Origin: Megalonaias nervosa
Taxonomy: Eukaryota; Mollusca; Bivalvia; Unionida; Unionidae
DNA length: 64,000 nucleotides
Assembly (NCBI GenBank): GCA_016617855.1
Contig: JAECUM010012978.1
Coordinates: 1 to 64,000, forward strand
Direction of reading: 5' to 3'
The notes beneath the pieces were generated by a model. It had not been told where the DNA came from and searched no databases. It worked only from the letters and a program-made list of their open reading frames with translations. Shown here piece after piece: positions 22,451 to 34,990 of the stretch (its first letter is position 1; every line of letters starts with the position of its first letter). A program made the position numbers and the translations under genes.

Positions 22451-22960
22451 ATTTTAAGTTTTGCTGCACAGTTTCCAGTCTGATTTATGAAGTTACAGCT
22501 GTTCTAAGGTTTTCTTCCTATGATATTGAGGATCATGTTTTTAAGGTCTCAGCTTGTATTTTAAATTTTCTGCTCTGCATTCCATTTCAGTCTAAGATTA
22601 AAAAATGAAACTTGGTATGCTTGTATATCATCAATTGAAGCTGTATTGTGTACTACTTTGGTGGTCCCATCTTCATGGTCAAGGACACAGGTGAATATTT
22701 TTAAGTTTTCCATCATTTTCCTTTTGTGCTCTTTAACTTTAGAGCTCTTTCAGATTCAGGAATGAAACTTAGGATATTTATACATGGTCATCAGAGTTTG
22801 TTATGTACCGTGGTAGGAGTTGTATCTTCAAGGTCATGTTCGTGAATAATTTTTTTAAGTTTTTCCATCACACTTTATTTTCCCTCATGTAATTTAAGGG
22901 CTATTTGACATTAATGATAAAACTTGATTGACTTCTACGTTGCACAGGAAGCCATTTTAG
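22430..22960 (+). repeat. Degenerate tandem array, about 180-bp units (family D)
   Basis: Repeated landmarks AAGGTCA(T/C)AG, AATATTTTTAAGTTTTCCAT, CTTTAGAGCT and GGAATGAAACTTAGGATA at roughly 180-bp spacing, about three units. The same units occur at 36.18-36.62 kb, so the family is dispersed. Confidence 0.5.
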
Positions 22961-23214
22961 AGGGGTGCCAAATCAGAGAAGAAATATGGCCCAAAAATCA
23001 GACAAGGAGCTAAAATGGAACAAAACCTTGTTTTTTCTTGACATGTAGATCTTTTTATTTGGTCATAACTTTCGTTAATTTCATAAGAGCTTTCTTACCA
23101 TCAAATGCTTTAATGATGGGTGAGAGGCAAATGTCTATTTCACACAGGGTGCCATTTTGCCTTATGCCAGCCCCCGTTTTTCCTCCATACTTTACATTAT
23201 ATAGCATAAGAGCT

Positions 23215-23290
23215 ATTTGTTGTTGTTGTGGTTTTAACACCATTTTTCAGCACAAGATAGCATATACATGGTGGCCATTGATAAGATGTA
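23215..23290 (-). mobile_element. SINE family B, 3' fragment
   Basis: GTGGTTTTAACACCATTTTTCAGCACAAGATAGCATATACATGGTGGCCA matches the 3' end of the full minus-strand copies at 24.15 and 31.32 kb (split here only for description: GTTTTAACACCATTTTT then ATACATGGTGGCC). Only the tail is present. Confidence 0.5.
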
Positions 23291-23334
23291 CTATTATTTG
23301 ATATGTACCACTTTGGCGGTTTTATCAGCAGCAT

Positions 23335-23945
23335 TAAGGTCACAGGAGCCATCTTGAAAATCTTATTATTGCTGCTTTTTATGAATGGATCATTATATGT
23401 ACATGAGGTCTGACTAAAAGACTTCTTATATCATGTCTAATTGGTCCTAAAAGAATATGGTGCTGATCTGATGCCTAGTATGGCCACCACAGCAGCCATC
23501 TTGAAAATCTTGTTTTTGCTAATCCTTCTGAATGGAAAATCATATCTTAAAAATATTGTTATCTTTACTCCTCTCCAAAGAATGGCTATATTAGTATGGA
23601 GTTTTCACCAATAGACTTCCTTTGATGGTCCTAAATAAAAATGGTGCTTGTCATAAACCCAATATGGGTGCCATTACAACTGGCTTAAAATTCCTGTTGC
23701 CACTACTTCCCGTGAATGGAATATCTGATGATGCCTACTTTGTCCTAAATGAAAACTGTGCCAAGCTGACATCCAATGTGCATACCACAACAGCTAATTT
23801 GAAAATCTTGTTATTGCTGAATAATATGAGAGATGTTTTTAACACTCAACAGTTAAAAGGAAGAAATAATCTTATCTTGAATTCCTGGAAATTCTTTCTA
23901 CCCAGAAGAGCGTCAGTCATTTCAAGGGATTCTTGTTTTTTATTA
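23335..23945 (+). repeat. Tandem-core element 2, second copy
   Basis: About four units of the family at 8.19-9.46 kb (TAGTATGGCCACCACAGCAG, CATCTTGAAAATCTTGTT, GAGTTTTCACCAATAGACTT). It ends with the same tail: AACAGTTAAAAGGAAGAAAT, TTCTTTCTACCCAGAAGAGC, a decayed hairpin near 23914-23931 and TCTTGTTTTT. The unit number differs from the first copy while the tail is conserved. Confidence 0.6.
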
Positions 23946-24144
23946 CTGGTATTATTACAGATATGTACGACTGTACATGTAATTGAACATGCCAGAGATC
24001 AGGTTCAGTTGTATACTGAGGAGCCTAAGGAGTGCAGCAGGTTGAAAGGCTGTGAACCAGGAGACTACTGATTGTTAGCAATGTCTCTGCTACGGCCTTG
24101 TGAATAACACTTAGATTTTTTTTTTATTAAGCATGTAATTTATT

Positions 24145-24391
24145 TTTGTTATGGGTTTGATACCATTTTTCTGCACACGATAAACTATACATGGTGGTCA
24201 GAATAACTGGTGTAGGAAGAACCCAATAAACCCCGGTAAGAACCAACAGCCCACATGAAGCTACTGGAAAGCTTTCTCACATACCCACATTGGCCGAGTG
24301 CAAGACATGAACCCACATGGATAGATGTGAGATGGCAGTGATTGGTAAAGGTGAGCGCTTAGGACCATTCAGCCACCTGGGGACCCTGCAT
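24145..24391 (-). mobile_element. tRNA-derived SINE, family B, copy 1 (247 bp)
   Basis: Flanked by a perfect 13-bp target-site duplication CATGTAATTTATT (24132-24144 and 24392-24404). On the minus strand it has a tRNA-like head with a box-B-like GGTTCATGTCTTGC and a body reading through GTGGGTATGTGAGAAAGC to GGTATCAAACCCATAACA. Related copies are at 31319, 46263 and 49738. Confidence 0.85.
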
Positions 24392-26717
24392 CATGTAATT
24401 TATTAGCCACTCGTAAGTAAGACTTTCATGATACCATCAGAGTTCAAATAAATAGATATTTTTAAAAAAATATAACAATTTGGTCTTTGATAATTTACCA
24501 ACAACTCACCCATTCTTTTGTGTCCTATAAAATTCCAGGTAGCTGATTATAATATTTCTTATAAATTTTGTTAGAGGAAAACTACATTTCTATGTGAAAA
24601 GTTAGAAGTATTTATTTCACTCTGTATTTTGTCAAATTCTTTACAAACCCAAATCGTCTTAAAGGGTTGTCTGGTTTTCTGCCCACTGTTTCTGTCTTTT
24701 GTTTATTTTGTGAGGTAGAATTCGGACAAACATACCATTGTCATTGTCCAGTTTTACATTCTAGTGATATGCAAATATTCAATGGCATGGCCATATACAC
24801 ATGATACATTCCATTTAAATCCATGTATATACCCAAAATACAATTCATATTTGTTGTCCTTAGTATTATCATAAATTTTAAATTGTTTTGTGTCTTGTAT
24901 ATGGTCAGTTGTGAATGCACAGAGATACAGGCAAGGAGAGGACTCTATCTAGGCCAGTGATAGCATTGTTGACTGAGCCTCTTGATCCGAGTTACATGAC
25001 TTATGTAAACATGCATCTGGCCTATACCCTTCACTGTGGCTAAGGAATGGAACAAATTTATTGAGGCAGAGATATGAACATTACAAGCTTATTTAAAACA
25101 AATGAGCAGATAATTAGCAAGAAGTTTTTCATATACCCTGTGTAAACAGTGATCACCCCATTTCTACAGTTAATGTCTTTAATTTGTTGCGGGTTAAGAT
25201 CAGTCTGTTCGAAAGAAAAGAAAGCAGAAAAACCTTGTGTATTTTCTTTCCTAACAGCGTTGTATTAAATTGCAGTATTGTGTGGCAAACAGCTTACATT
25301 TTGGAATTTAATGTTGAACTATGGGCCATAAAGCTCACATACAATGGACAATAGTGAACAGGTAATAGAGCCTCTATTGATCAGGTCTCTTTGATTGGTT
25401 AACACAAACGTTCTGCTCAACTGAAGAGCTTTTGTCATCCAGACGTCAGTTTTCGTCTGGAATGGAATTGTCTGCAAGATCCTGTTCACAGACATTTAAC
25501 AGGAACAGGACAGTTAGATACGACAAAACAGAATTATGGGCAACACTTTGATATATTCTTTCAATAGGAAAGGAAAAGTACTGATTTTGTAGTATTGTGT
25601 TTTTAATATTTTTTTCACTCTGTCCAAGTTTGTTTACTTTGACTACTTAAAGGAGATACAGTGAATTCTTACCTATCTGTGGAATATATTCATTTTCCTG
25701 ACAAGAGATTTACCTGATAATTTAATAGCTCTTGTAGTTGAAGTACACCTTCTAGTTTTCGTGGCACATGATACACAAGTTTTAGAGGGATATATTGAGC
25801 ATATCAAGATTTTATTATTCATAGTTGAAAGATATTGTTGACTTGATACAAATGGAAACTTGTTTTTGTTTTGGCTCTGTATAACTGGATAGAAATGTGA
25901 CTGAAATGCATATTTCTGTGGAATACAATTCTGGAGTTATCAAATAGTAATATACCCCCGTGATAAACAGGTAAGAATTTTTATTGTTTTGAAGGTCAGT
26001 CTGTAAGAGGAGACTGGTATGGCCACACCTTATGTCCAATATTTAATTCTCTGGTAGATTCTGCATGTGGGCGTAGCCTGAATGGAATTCACTTTTCATT
26101 CTTTGCCTCCCACCACAAAAAAACCCAAGATACAAAAAAACTAAGACAGGTTTGTTGTAATAAAGTACTTAAATTTGTATGCATGAGCATTTCTTTTCAT
26201 GGCAAAATGGAAGTACATAATCATGATAACTACTATTAAGTTTACTTCTGTAACCACTAACAACACTTTCACAATCACTACTACTGCTACTAATACTCTT
26301 ACCATTACAGTACCACAGTGTCACTATATTTATTTAAATGCGACACATAAATACTTGATAATTCATACTTGCATGTATCTTAATCATCAACAAAGGCAAC
26401 AACTACATGTACTGCTACTACTACTATTATGACTAGTGCTGCTACTACTGCTAGTACTAAAATTACTTCAGTTTTTAAAAATGTAGTTGTAAAATCAGAA
26501 TTAATTTTAGACAAAGTTATTTGCTTAAGCTCAGCCAAGGTAAATTGGGTGGTATATAAAATATCTGGAAGAATGAATTTAGAAACAAATGCCAGTTTTG
26601 GTAGCAAGTTGCCTCATGTGTCATTAAGATAACAAGTTTGTGGGATTGTCTCAAGATATACAAAGCTTTTAGAGTAATATGACCTAGATTTGTATAGCTT
26701 ATCTGGCCAGGTTTCAC

Positions 26718-26750
26718 TATGTATGTATGTATGTATGTATGTATGTACGT
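26718..26750. repeat. (TATG)n microsatellite
   Basis: Seven to eight TATG units in a row followed by a degenerate continuation. Confidence 0.85.
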
Positions 26751-29700
26751 TTTTAAGGCAGTAAAGGTATGTGTGTATGTATCAATGTACGAGTTTAATG
26801 GTACATCAGTACAATCCAGACTATCTAGAGTGAAACCAAAGTGCTTTCATTTAGGAAGTAAGATATTTCTGGTGGTACATAATTAAAAAACGTCAAGAGT
26901 GAGTTCACATCAATATTGTTTTTGAGGGATATGTGATTTGCACATGAATTGGAATAAAGTTATTCTGCAGACCCAAAATACCGGTAGCTAAGATGTGACT
27001 AAATGCATATGGTGCATGACAAAAATCCATGAATTGACTGTTTATCATGGGATGTTTGTTTTCATGGATTTAATGGTTACTACAAAACTGAATTTAATTC
27101 AGTGATTCTTCACTGAAAGAATCGGACAATTCCCATATTCATGAATTTATTTACTGATTGTCATTTTTTTTCACCGAACTGTTGAATTTGATACCCATAA
27201 AAATAGCTGAATAGACAGTATATAGCATAATTCTGATAGCTACCAAATCTGATTGTCTTGAAACCAGTCATTTACACAAAAAACTCTTTTTTAGAAATCT
27301 GAAAATGATGTCGTTATTTGTTTTTTCTTTGAAAGTTGCATTTACATTTTGTTTTGAGGGTTGAAAATTTTCATCAGCTTCATTTCTGACAAAAACATTA
27401 TTCCAACTATGCTGTCTTTTTGTTTTGTTGATTTAACTATGGTGATTTGAATACCACCTGGGAAAAAGACATTCATATTCTTGTGTTATTTCATGTTATT
27501 ATTTGATGATTGCAGCTTTAGAACACACGCAAAAATACACACGCACACACCAAAATATTTATTCTCATTAAATCTTTCATTAGAACCTAATTCTTGCTCA
27601 TTTCTTAAGCAGCATTCTTGTGCTTCCTAACTTCATCAAGAAACAGTATCACTAACAGCATTGATTTTTGTCAGTTGTGTATTTTGCATCAAATGGTCAA
27701 TCATAATTACAGTGGCCTTTGTAAGTACTTTAGCTCCTGATTACATGGCACAACAGGAAAAGTTGGTCCATTCATCTGGATTAACTAAAAATATAATTTT
27801 GAAATAACAAATACAACTTTTATTTTTGCCAGAAATTGGAAGTGAAAATTTGTGCTATTTATGTTAGGACTACAGTTGCTTTTTTGCTGGCATTAATAAA
27901 TAAATTTCAAAATTAGATACCCCTAAGTTCTTTTTTTCAAACCATTACATTATACCTATAAATATTTACAAAGAATTCTAATCATGATGTCAGCAAGGTC
28001 TGTGTGTTTAAAAAACAGTAATTGCCATTATTGTTGCATTATCTTTATTACCATTTTCATATGAATGTGATAATACCCCATTTTTTACGAGAACAGATTT
28101 CCAAAGAAATGAATTTATTTTAAAACTAAAAAATTTAACATCATGTGCTGATTGAGGTTTCCTATCAGTTATGTTGTATGATACACATAGATGCATTTAT
28201 TTTCTTCTATTTGTTATATCATTTTTATTTATTAATTAGAGAAAATATTTCAATGACATAGTCTTGAAGCATTTGATTAAATTTTTTATACTATTTTTAT
28301 TTGCTTATTATTTTTTTTGTTTAATGTTAAAAGAAATATAATGCTTCTATAAATATTCTCTTTACAGTGTTGTTAACAGTGAAAAATTCATTGGGGAACA
28401 TATTAAGATAATTCCCCGCTCTCCCTCCCTCATGAAATTTTGTTTAATTATTGATCTTGAAACATAACTTTTGACTGCTATAAAAAACATATAAATGTTT
28501 TTAAAATGTGACAAATACAACTTGACTGACAATTGTGTTATTATAATGACTTTTGTTTAATTTGATCAAATGTTTTGTAGTTAAAATTTGGTTTAGTAAA
28601 TTATTTGCTATCAATTAACAACAGTAATAACAATAACATTGTCATTATTATGATCGCAATCATTGAGTGATTTAGTTATTTAATTAATTCATTTTGTCTA
28701 TTGACTAGTTTTTATTTGTTGCACACAAGTAGTGTAAATACAGAAGACTTTGCCCGTAGTGTAAATACTCAAGGCTTTGCCCAGAAAGACATCATTACCT
28801 ATTAAAACCTTTTCTTGAAATTAAAAAAAAAAAGAAAAGCAGTACACTTTGATTGACATAGAACAACTTTTAAGTTGTTTATATCTGTCACTTTTGTTTA
28901 TGCAACTTTTATCCCTGGAACATCCTGTTTTATGGGAAACAAAATTGTGTGGTAAGTAAAAGATAAACGAAATGCAGAGACCTACAAAAACGCAAGCTAA
29001 GAGATTTGTTGGAGCAGGTGTTCTGGCAGTCCTGTTTGTCAGTTTAAGGGCTGGTATTCCCAGTTCCACATTTCCTGAAGTATGCATTGAAATTTTTCGA
29101 TTTTCTTACAATGAATATTTTAACAAATATTCCTGTAAAATATATTTATAAGTCATTCAATCCATGTAATAATTGTGTCTCATTGCTAAATAAATTCTGT
29201 TGTAAGCAACAAAATCCACTACTACTATATGCTGAGTCTATTGTAAACCATTTTTTTTAAAATAAAGGTTTTTACTATTTCACATCTTTTTAAAAAAATT
29301 TTAAAAACACCTTTACCTTTTTTCTTTTATCTCATTGTACATAACTTCTTTTTGTTTGAAGGATTTTGTTTCTAAAAAGTTTCAGCAAGGTTTTTACTAA
29401 ATTACCATTTTCTTACCTAACTTTTACTCGATACTTTGTAGCCAGGAATGTGCTAATGTGCTTTTAGATCCCATCCATCCACACACATATATATGTTTTC
29501 AAACAGGTTTCTCTTATCTTTACAATCATGATAGACTTGACAGTCAAGAACAGAGTTCTGTGTTGTCTGATGTCTGATTTCTGTAGGCAATTTAAATACA
29601 AGATTATGCACTTGATTTTGTTATTCAAGGACTTTGAAATGTCCAAGTGAAGCATTTGAGGGTGGGAACTGATAACTGGCCAGAAAGACGTACATAGTAC

Positions 29701-30165
29701 TAAAGGGCCTATTTCAGAATTTAAATGATGGGGCAGACCAAAAAAATTTTCCAAATTTTTTATTCCAAATTTGTCTCCCAATTATATACATTCCAGATTT
29801 TTGAATATGGATTGAAAAATGAGGCTTTGTCATTTGGATGCACAAATATTACAGTCTTCCATCAAAATGAAGAAAAACATAATTGAAGAGTCAAAAAGAT
29901 TATCAGAAGAAAATGAACATTAAAAAAATCATCATAATACATGTATAATTTTGACAAATTTGTACGAGTATTAGGATTTCTAAAATGTTATATTGACATG
30001 TGCGGACTTTGGTCATATACAATTTTTAATTATTTAAAAGTTTTATAAACTTTTATAGTAAATGGTAAACCTTTTAATTTTAAAATTTATCTCCGATTTT
30101 CAAACACAAGATCATCATTTACAGAATATTTGATGTTTGAATATTGATGGACTGTTACATAATCC

Positions 30166-30997
30166 AGTAAAGTTCAATTATCTAAGTGCTAATTATCTGG
30201 ATTATTCACTCATACAGACTGCTAGTGTCCCCAAACTTATGATACATTAAGTCATTTGTACATATATCTTCTAAATAGAACTAATTTGCCAATCATGACA
30301 CAAACTTAGACACAAACACTGAACAGTGTTAACAGTAATCAGAAACAAGCACAATAGTGTATTATCCCATACAATTACAATTACAGTGGTATTTTGAACA
30401 ACTTAATTATTTTTTCAAGTTAGAATAAATGTAATTAGGATAGAATACAAAGAGAGAATGTGTATTCTTAAACCCATTGTCACTTAGTGAGTGCTGCAGT
30501 GACAGTATTTTGTCAGACGGAAATCCTAAGCATGATGAAAGGACTTGGAGTAGTCTGATCAAAGGAATCCTACAGTCCAAGAAAACCTATTTACTATCAG
30601 GGATCAGTGGTAATATAACTTGTGATAAAAAAAAAGTTAATCACCTAACAGCACAGGTGTGAATGAAATCCATGTCACCTGAGGTTACTTTGATCAAAGC
30701 AATTTTGACACTTGTATTCACAAGACATGTACACTTTGGTCAAGGTATTACATGAACTATCTTTATAATATCTGTATTGATTGTACTTTTTCTGCTCATA
30801 GCATGTCAGATGTCAACACAGCAGTAATATTTACTTAATTACTGATGCATATATAGTCAATCATACAAATATAGGTCTCTTTGAATCCAGATACTTGCAT
30901 TCACAGTTCTGCTTGTGGACAAAAAGCTGATCATTGAGATGATTGATTATCTGGACAGAATGTGTCCACCAGTGGATCTGGATGGTCAGTGTTACTG
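30166..30997. mobile_element. Possible Tigger/pogo-like element remnant
   Basis: The left end CAGTAAAGTTCAATTATCTA, followed by AGTGCTAATTATCTGGATT, has the look of a Tigger-type terminus. The right end read on the opposite strand begins CAGTAACACTGACCATCCAG and is followed on + by TA. The left TA duplication is not seen, and similarity between ends is modest. Confidence 0.35.
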
Positions 30998-31318
30998 TAA
31001 CTACTTTTTATGTAGATTCTCAAAGAGATTGAACACAGCTGTTGGCAAAATTAATGTTTGTGCTAAATAGAGTAATACATGTGTAATGCAAGCAAAATAA
31101 GTTTTCACAAGAGAGCTTAGTCCATTGCACCTTATAGAGTGAACAGTTACAGAGCTTAGAATTTAAGACATACAAAGCTTTTGGCAGTAAAACAGGGATG
31201 TTGAGGCCATAAAAAGTTTGGTTTATTTCGACACCCGTAAGGTCAACGTAATAGACCTACATTTGACTTATTGCCTGTGCAAAGAGATCATAATGCCCTC
31301 TAAGCTTGGGCAGGTATT

Positions 31319-31563
31319 GTTATGGGTTTAATGCCATTTTTTAGCACATGATAGGCTATTCATGGTGGCCAGTATATTTGGTGGAGGAAAATCCTGGGAA
31401 AACTCTGGAAAGAACCACCAACCAATGGAAAGCTACTGGCAAGTTTTCTTACATACCCATGTTGGCCGAGCTTGAGACTTGAACCCACAAGGACAGACTT
31501 GAGATATTAAAGGTGATCTGTAAAGGTGAGCACCTTAGACCACTCGGTCACCAGGGGCCTCAG
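31319..31563 (-). mobile_element. tRNA-derived SINE, family B, copy 2 (245 bp)
   Basis: Same sequence family as the copy at 24.15 kb. Flanked by GGCAGGTATT (31309-31318) and GGCAGTTATT (31564-31573), a 10-bp duplication with one mismatch. It sits about 350 bp upstream of the first coding exon of the GLIS3-like gene. Confidence 0.82.
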
Positions 31564-31920
31564 GGCAGTTATTAGCAGTGACATTTAAAAGAAAATTTTG
31601 TGATGGAAAAGTTGCATGTGTGTGTAGTTTGACAAATTCAGAAAGATTATTTTCCATCATACAAACTTTCCGATATGTAAATCTGTTGTTTTGCCATACT
31701 TTTAGGAGAGCATATGGTGCATTTTTTAAAATTCCTTTAATGATTTTTCTTGCAACTCATTGCCAAATGCAAGTTATGAAAATATGGTTAAAATGAGAAG
31801 CATCACCAGCAACAAAAAAATATAGAGAATATATAGTATCCACCATCTCATAAAAAAATTAATAGATCAGTGTTTTTCGCCTTTTTATTCATGTATTTAT
31901 TTAATTATTTTGCAGAAAAA

Positions 31921-32188
31921 ATGAACAGCCATAATGGCAATAACATGGGCTGTGGGGGCCAAATGCCATCCCATGGCCAAGGGAATATCCCAGCTTTGCG
32001 AGTACAATCTGATACTCCAACGATTCCATCATCCAAGATGTGTCAGTTTCCAGCGCTTTCTTCACAGAGGAGTCTTGTCCAGGGAAAAACAGTGCCAAAT
32101 GGAAGGCCAGACAAATCTCCCTTTGCCACTCCTCGTGTGCCAAACAGCATGAATGGAATGGTTTTCAGCAGAAGCAATGTGAAACAAG
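31921..32188 (+). CDS. GLIS3: GLIS3-like exon 1 of the coding sequence (N-terminus)
   Basis: First coding exon, 89 codons plus one base (residues 1-89, first base of codon 90). It begins MNSHNGNN and is Ser/Pro/Asn-rich with no recognisable domain, as expected of a disordered GLIS N-terminus. The splice acceptor TTTTGCAG ends at 31915, so the exon proper starts at 31916 with five A residues before the ATG; A at -3 gives a good start context. An in-frame upstream ATG at 31870 lies inside the intron-like AT-rich stretch before the acceptor, so I reject it as the start. The donor is CAAG|GTATCA at 32188/32189. The acceptor implies an upstream, probably non-coding, exon. I cannot exclude that coding continues into it, because the AAA before the ATG is open. 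Confidence 0.85.
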
Positions 32189-32574
32189 GTATCATTTAAT
32201 TTTTAAATAGTTTCCAAAGCACAGTCTGTTAATCCAGAACAAACTGTTCTGATAAAAATTGTTGGATTTATCATTCATTCTGATACTCTGGTAAGACTTT
32301 GAAGGATCTGTGATAAATAGTTTAAAACATTGCAATTTTATCATTAAATAAAAGCACTGGTCCGATAGATTTAAATTAAAATGTCAAAACTAGACTGTAA
32401 ATTGACTTTATAGTTGCTAAATTAATTTACTTATTCCACCATTATTCCACCAACAGTGGTCCCTTGTAAAATTTTCAAATATTGACACTCTTTGGAGACC
32501 CCAAAAAAGATGAAGAATAGGGAAGAAGACTTCTTCAAAACAAATACTGCATAATGATTCATAAAAAACAGCAT

Positions 32575-32697
32575 GGATCTGCAGATCAGGGTCTACTGAT
32601 TACTTCTAACAAATTGCACAGACCCAGATCATTATGCAACGGCAGATATGGGTCTGTGCAGTGTGCAGTTGGACTGATCTTATTAGCGAGCATATAC
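32575..32697. mobile_element. Foldback MITE family P, copy 3 (truncated)
   Basis: Contains CTGCAGATCAGGGTCTAC, CACAGACCCAGATCATTATG and GGGTCTGTGCAGTGTGCAGT, matching the right two thirds of the copy at 17.2 kb. The left terminal repeat is missing. It lies just inside intron 1. Confidence 0.6.
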
Positions 32698-34544
32698 ATA
32701 ACTTGATTAGTTACTGAAAGTTGAAACTTCCTCATGTGCATTTAATCATCTGATGCCAGCCTAAGGTAAAAATAAAAGACCCTGATTTGGGTATTAGAGA
32801 AATAGTAGAAATATAAAATACAGTTTATAAAAGACAAAAGGCTTTATAGATGTTTGTTTATTTGACAACCTCATGATTTTAATTTCTCATTTGATCTGAA
32901 AGTGAAATCTTCATGTCCATAGTGACGGGTGAAGACATACCATAGTCAGATTGTAGCGGTTACTATGAACAAGTTTCAAAGTTTATCTCTTTTGTCATAA
33001 GAAAACAGTAATTTTTAGATGATATATTTTGCCATGTATAAGGATTTTTTTTATTTTGAAATGTTGATACTACTGCATGAAGCATTAGTTTCATTCAATA
33101 AATTTTTTTAATTTCAAGTGCCATCATCGCAAGCTAAAGGTTAAGATCTGCTGTACTCTTTCTCACCGATGACTTGCCTGCAGCAAGATTTTTATATTTG
33201 TCATAGGTTTGCTTGAAAAAAAATATGTTGTCTGCAACACAGTAAAACAACCTCTTACACACCAATCACAGTGCCCTTTTTGTCGATTGATAAATGGCTA
33301 TGTTTGGAAGAGAAACTTTGATTAGCTAATTCAAACAGCATGGAAGGACACGGGTCACACTTAACAAGAAAGTTTACTTAGGCTGCTAATCATTGAAAAA
33401 GCAGATTTCAGAAATCTTTATTTCATGAAGTCACAGGTTAAAAGGAGCATAAGAAAATTGTATGCTCTTGGCTTGCGATGATTTAGTACAGGGTTTAACA
33501 ATTAAAAAAACCTGTCTGGGTCCACATCTTGAACTGCCAAATCTGTCAAAATATGTGTCTGATTTGACAACAGATTTTGGCATATCAAATTAGTCTGTCA
33601 GTTAATTGATCAATCTGTCTCTGTCTGTCTCTTTGGATCTGTTTTATTGTTTTAAATTCTTGTTTGAAAGTATAATCTTCAGAGACTCAAGGTTACAATT
33701 AAACACAAAGTAGCAGGTGGCATATTTTTAGTACATACTATTGAATCTAGTAACAAAATGACTTTCCAAGTAGCAAAATCTTTTAGACCAAAGAAAACAA
33801 TGTTTCCAGTTGGCTGACAGTCCCTGTTTCTCAGTGCCAATTGAATTTTTAGAAGAAAAAAACAATCTGCCTACCCTAATTTTAAAACCAGAGCAATAAT
33901 AAACACAAAAATTGTTTTCCTTGGCCTTATGTAACATTTATTCGGTATCTGCAGCTTTAAAGTATCGCTACACAAATAAAAAAAACTAGTGCATCTGGTG
34001 TAAGTTCATATGCACCAAGCCTATCTTGCTCATCTTAATATATAAAAAATAGCATATTTCTCTTGCATTTTCTGAAAATAATTGCATTTGAAAGAAATAA
34101 TGGGACTTTTGAGTGAGTGCAACTGACCTTTACAGATCTTGCCAAATGAAACCTGTTTGCTTTATCATCCTATGCAAAGCCCAGAGGCAGAGCTCAATAA
34201 ACATTTTATTTTCTATTTAGTTTTTAATGCTGCTTTCCATTATATGCAAATAACGTTCTTACTGTTTAGCAAACCTCCAGGAAAAATTATATAAAAAAAA
34301 ACATTAATGGTTTTCTTAGAAACTACAGTAAGATGTAATAAGAGTTGATTGGCTCAGTTAGTTGAGTGATACCTTAAAAACTTGATGACATTCATGAGAT
34401 TTGTTGTCATTCAGTGATGTGTAGTATATTGTTAGCAAATACCTTTGGGTGGAAATGATATGGAATTATGCTCAGATTTGACTGATCAGTGTCTTATGGA
34501 TGATTTTAAGACAGTACTATTTTCATGTGTACATGCTTAATGAT

Positions 34545-34990
34545 AATTGTGAAGGCGCTTGTTCAGAATTCCAGGAATTACTGAAAAGATGTCTAGACTT
34601 TTCATTTTGATGGGAACATTGGCAATTTTGACCTTTGTCCTTGTCAGAAGATGCTTGAAAGGCTCAGTGTGATCAGTAAAATTCAGACCTTTGTCCTTGT
34701 CAGAAGATGCTTGAAAGGCTCAGTTTGATCAGTAAAATTCAGACCTTTGTCCTTGTCAGAAGATGCTTGAAAGGCTCAGTTTGATCAGTAAAATTCAGAC
34801 CTTAAGGCCTTGCCAGAAGATGCTTGAAAGGCTCAGTTTGATCAGTAAAATTCAGACCTTTGTCCTTGTCAGAAGATGCTTGAAAGGCTCAGTTTGATCA
34901 GTAAAATTCAGACCTTAAGGACTTGAGAGTTCTTTACAGATTTCTTGGTAGCAAAAGTGGCTACCTGAGTTTTTACCAGGTAGCAAAACA
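34545..34990 (+). mobile_element. Tandem-core element 3 with five 56-57-bp repeats
   Basis: Five near-identical units start at 34631, 34687, 34743, 34799 and 34856 (56 bp; the fourth is 57), each with CCTTGTCAGAAGATGCTTGA and GATCAGTAAAATTCAG; a partial sixth starts at 34912. The flanks (GAAGGCGCTTGTTCAGAATT on the left, TTGGTAGCAAAAGTGG on the right) correspond to flanks of the array at 43.04-43.46 kb. The very low divergence between units indicates recent expansion. Confidence 0.75.

Larger units (their letters stand above)
24405..31308. other. No gene recognised; weak simple repeats only
   Basis: Strongly AT-rich. It contains ACT/CTA-rich low complexity at 26225-26470, a (TATG)n run at 26718-26750, a short duplicated stretch TAGTGTAAATAC...TTTGCCC (28731 and 28756) and a possible Tigger-like element at 30166-30997. 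None of the short frames resembles a known exon. Confidence 0.4.

Noticed and set aside
23622..24071. 149-codon + frame
   Set aside because: It runs through the units and tail of tandem-core element 2; the equivalent region of the other copy at 8.2-9.5 kb is not open.
31870..31920. Earlier in-frame ATG giving MFFAFLFMYLFNYFAEK before the chosen start
   Set aside because: It lies in the AT-rich stretch before a TTTTGCAG acceptor at 31915; the hydrophobic run is translated intron, and no GLIS protein starts with a membrane segment.
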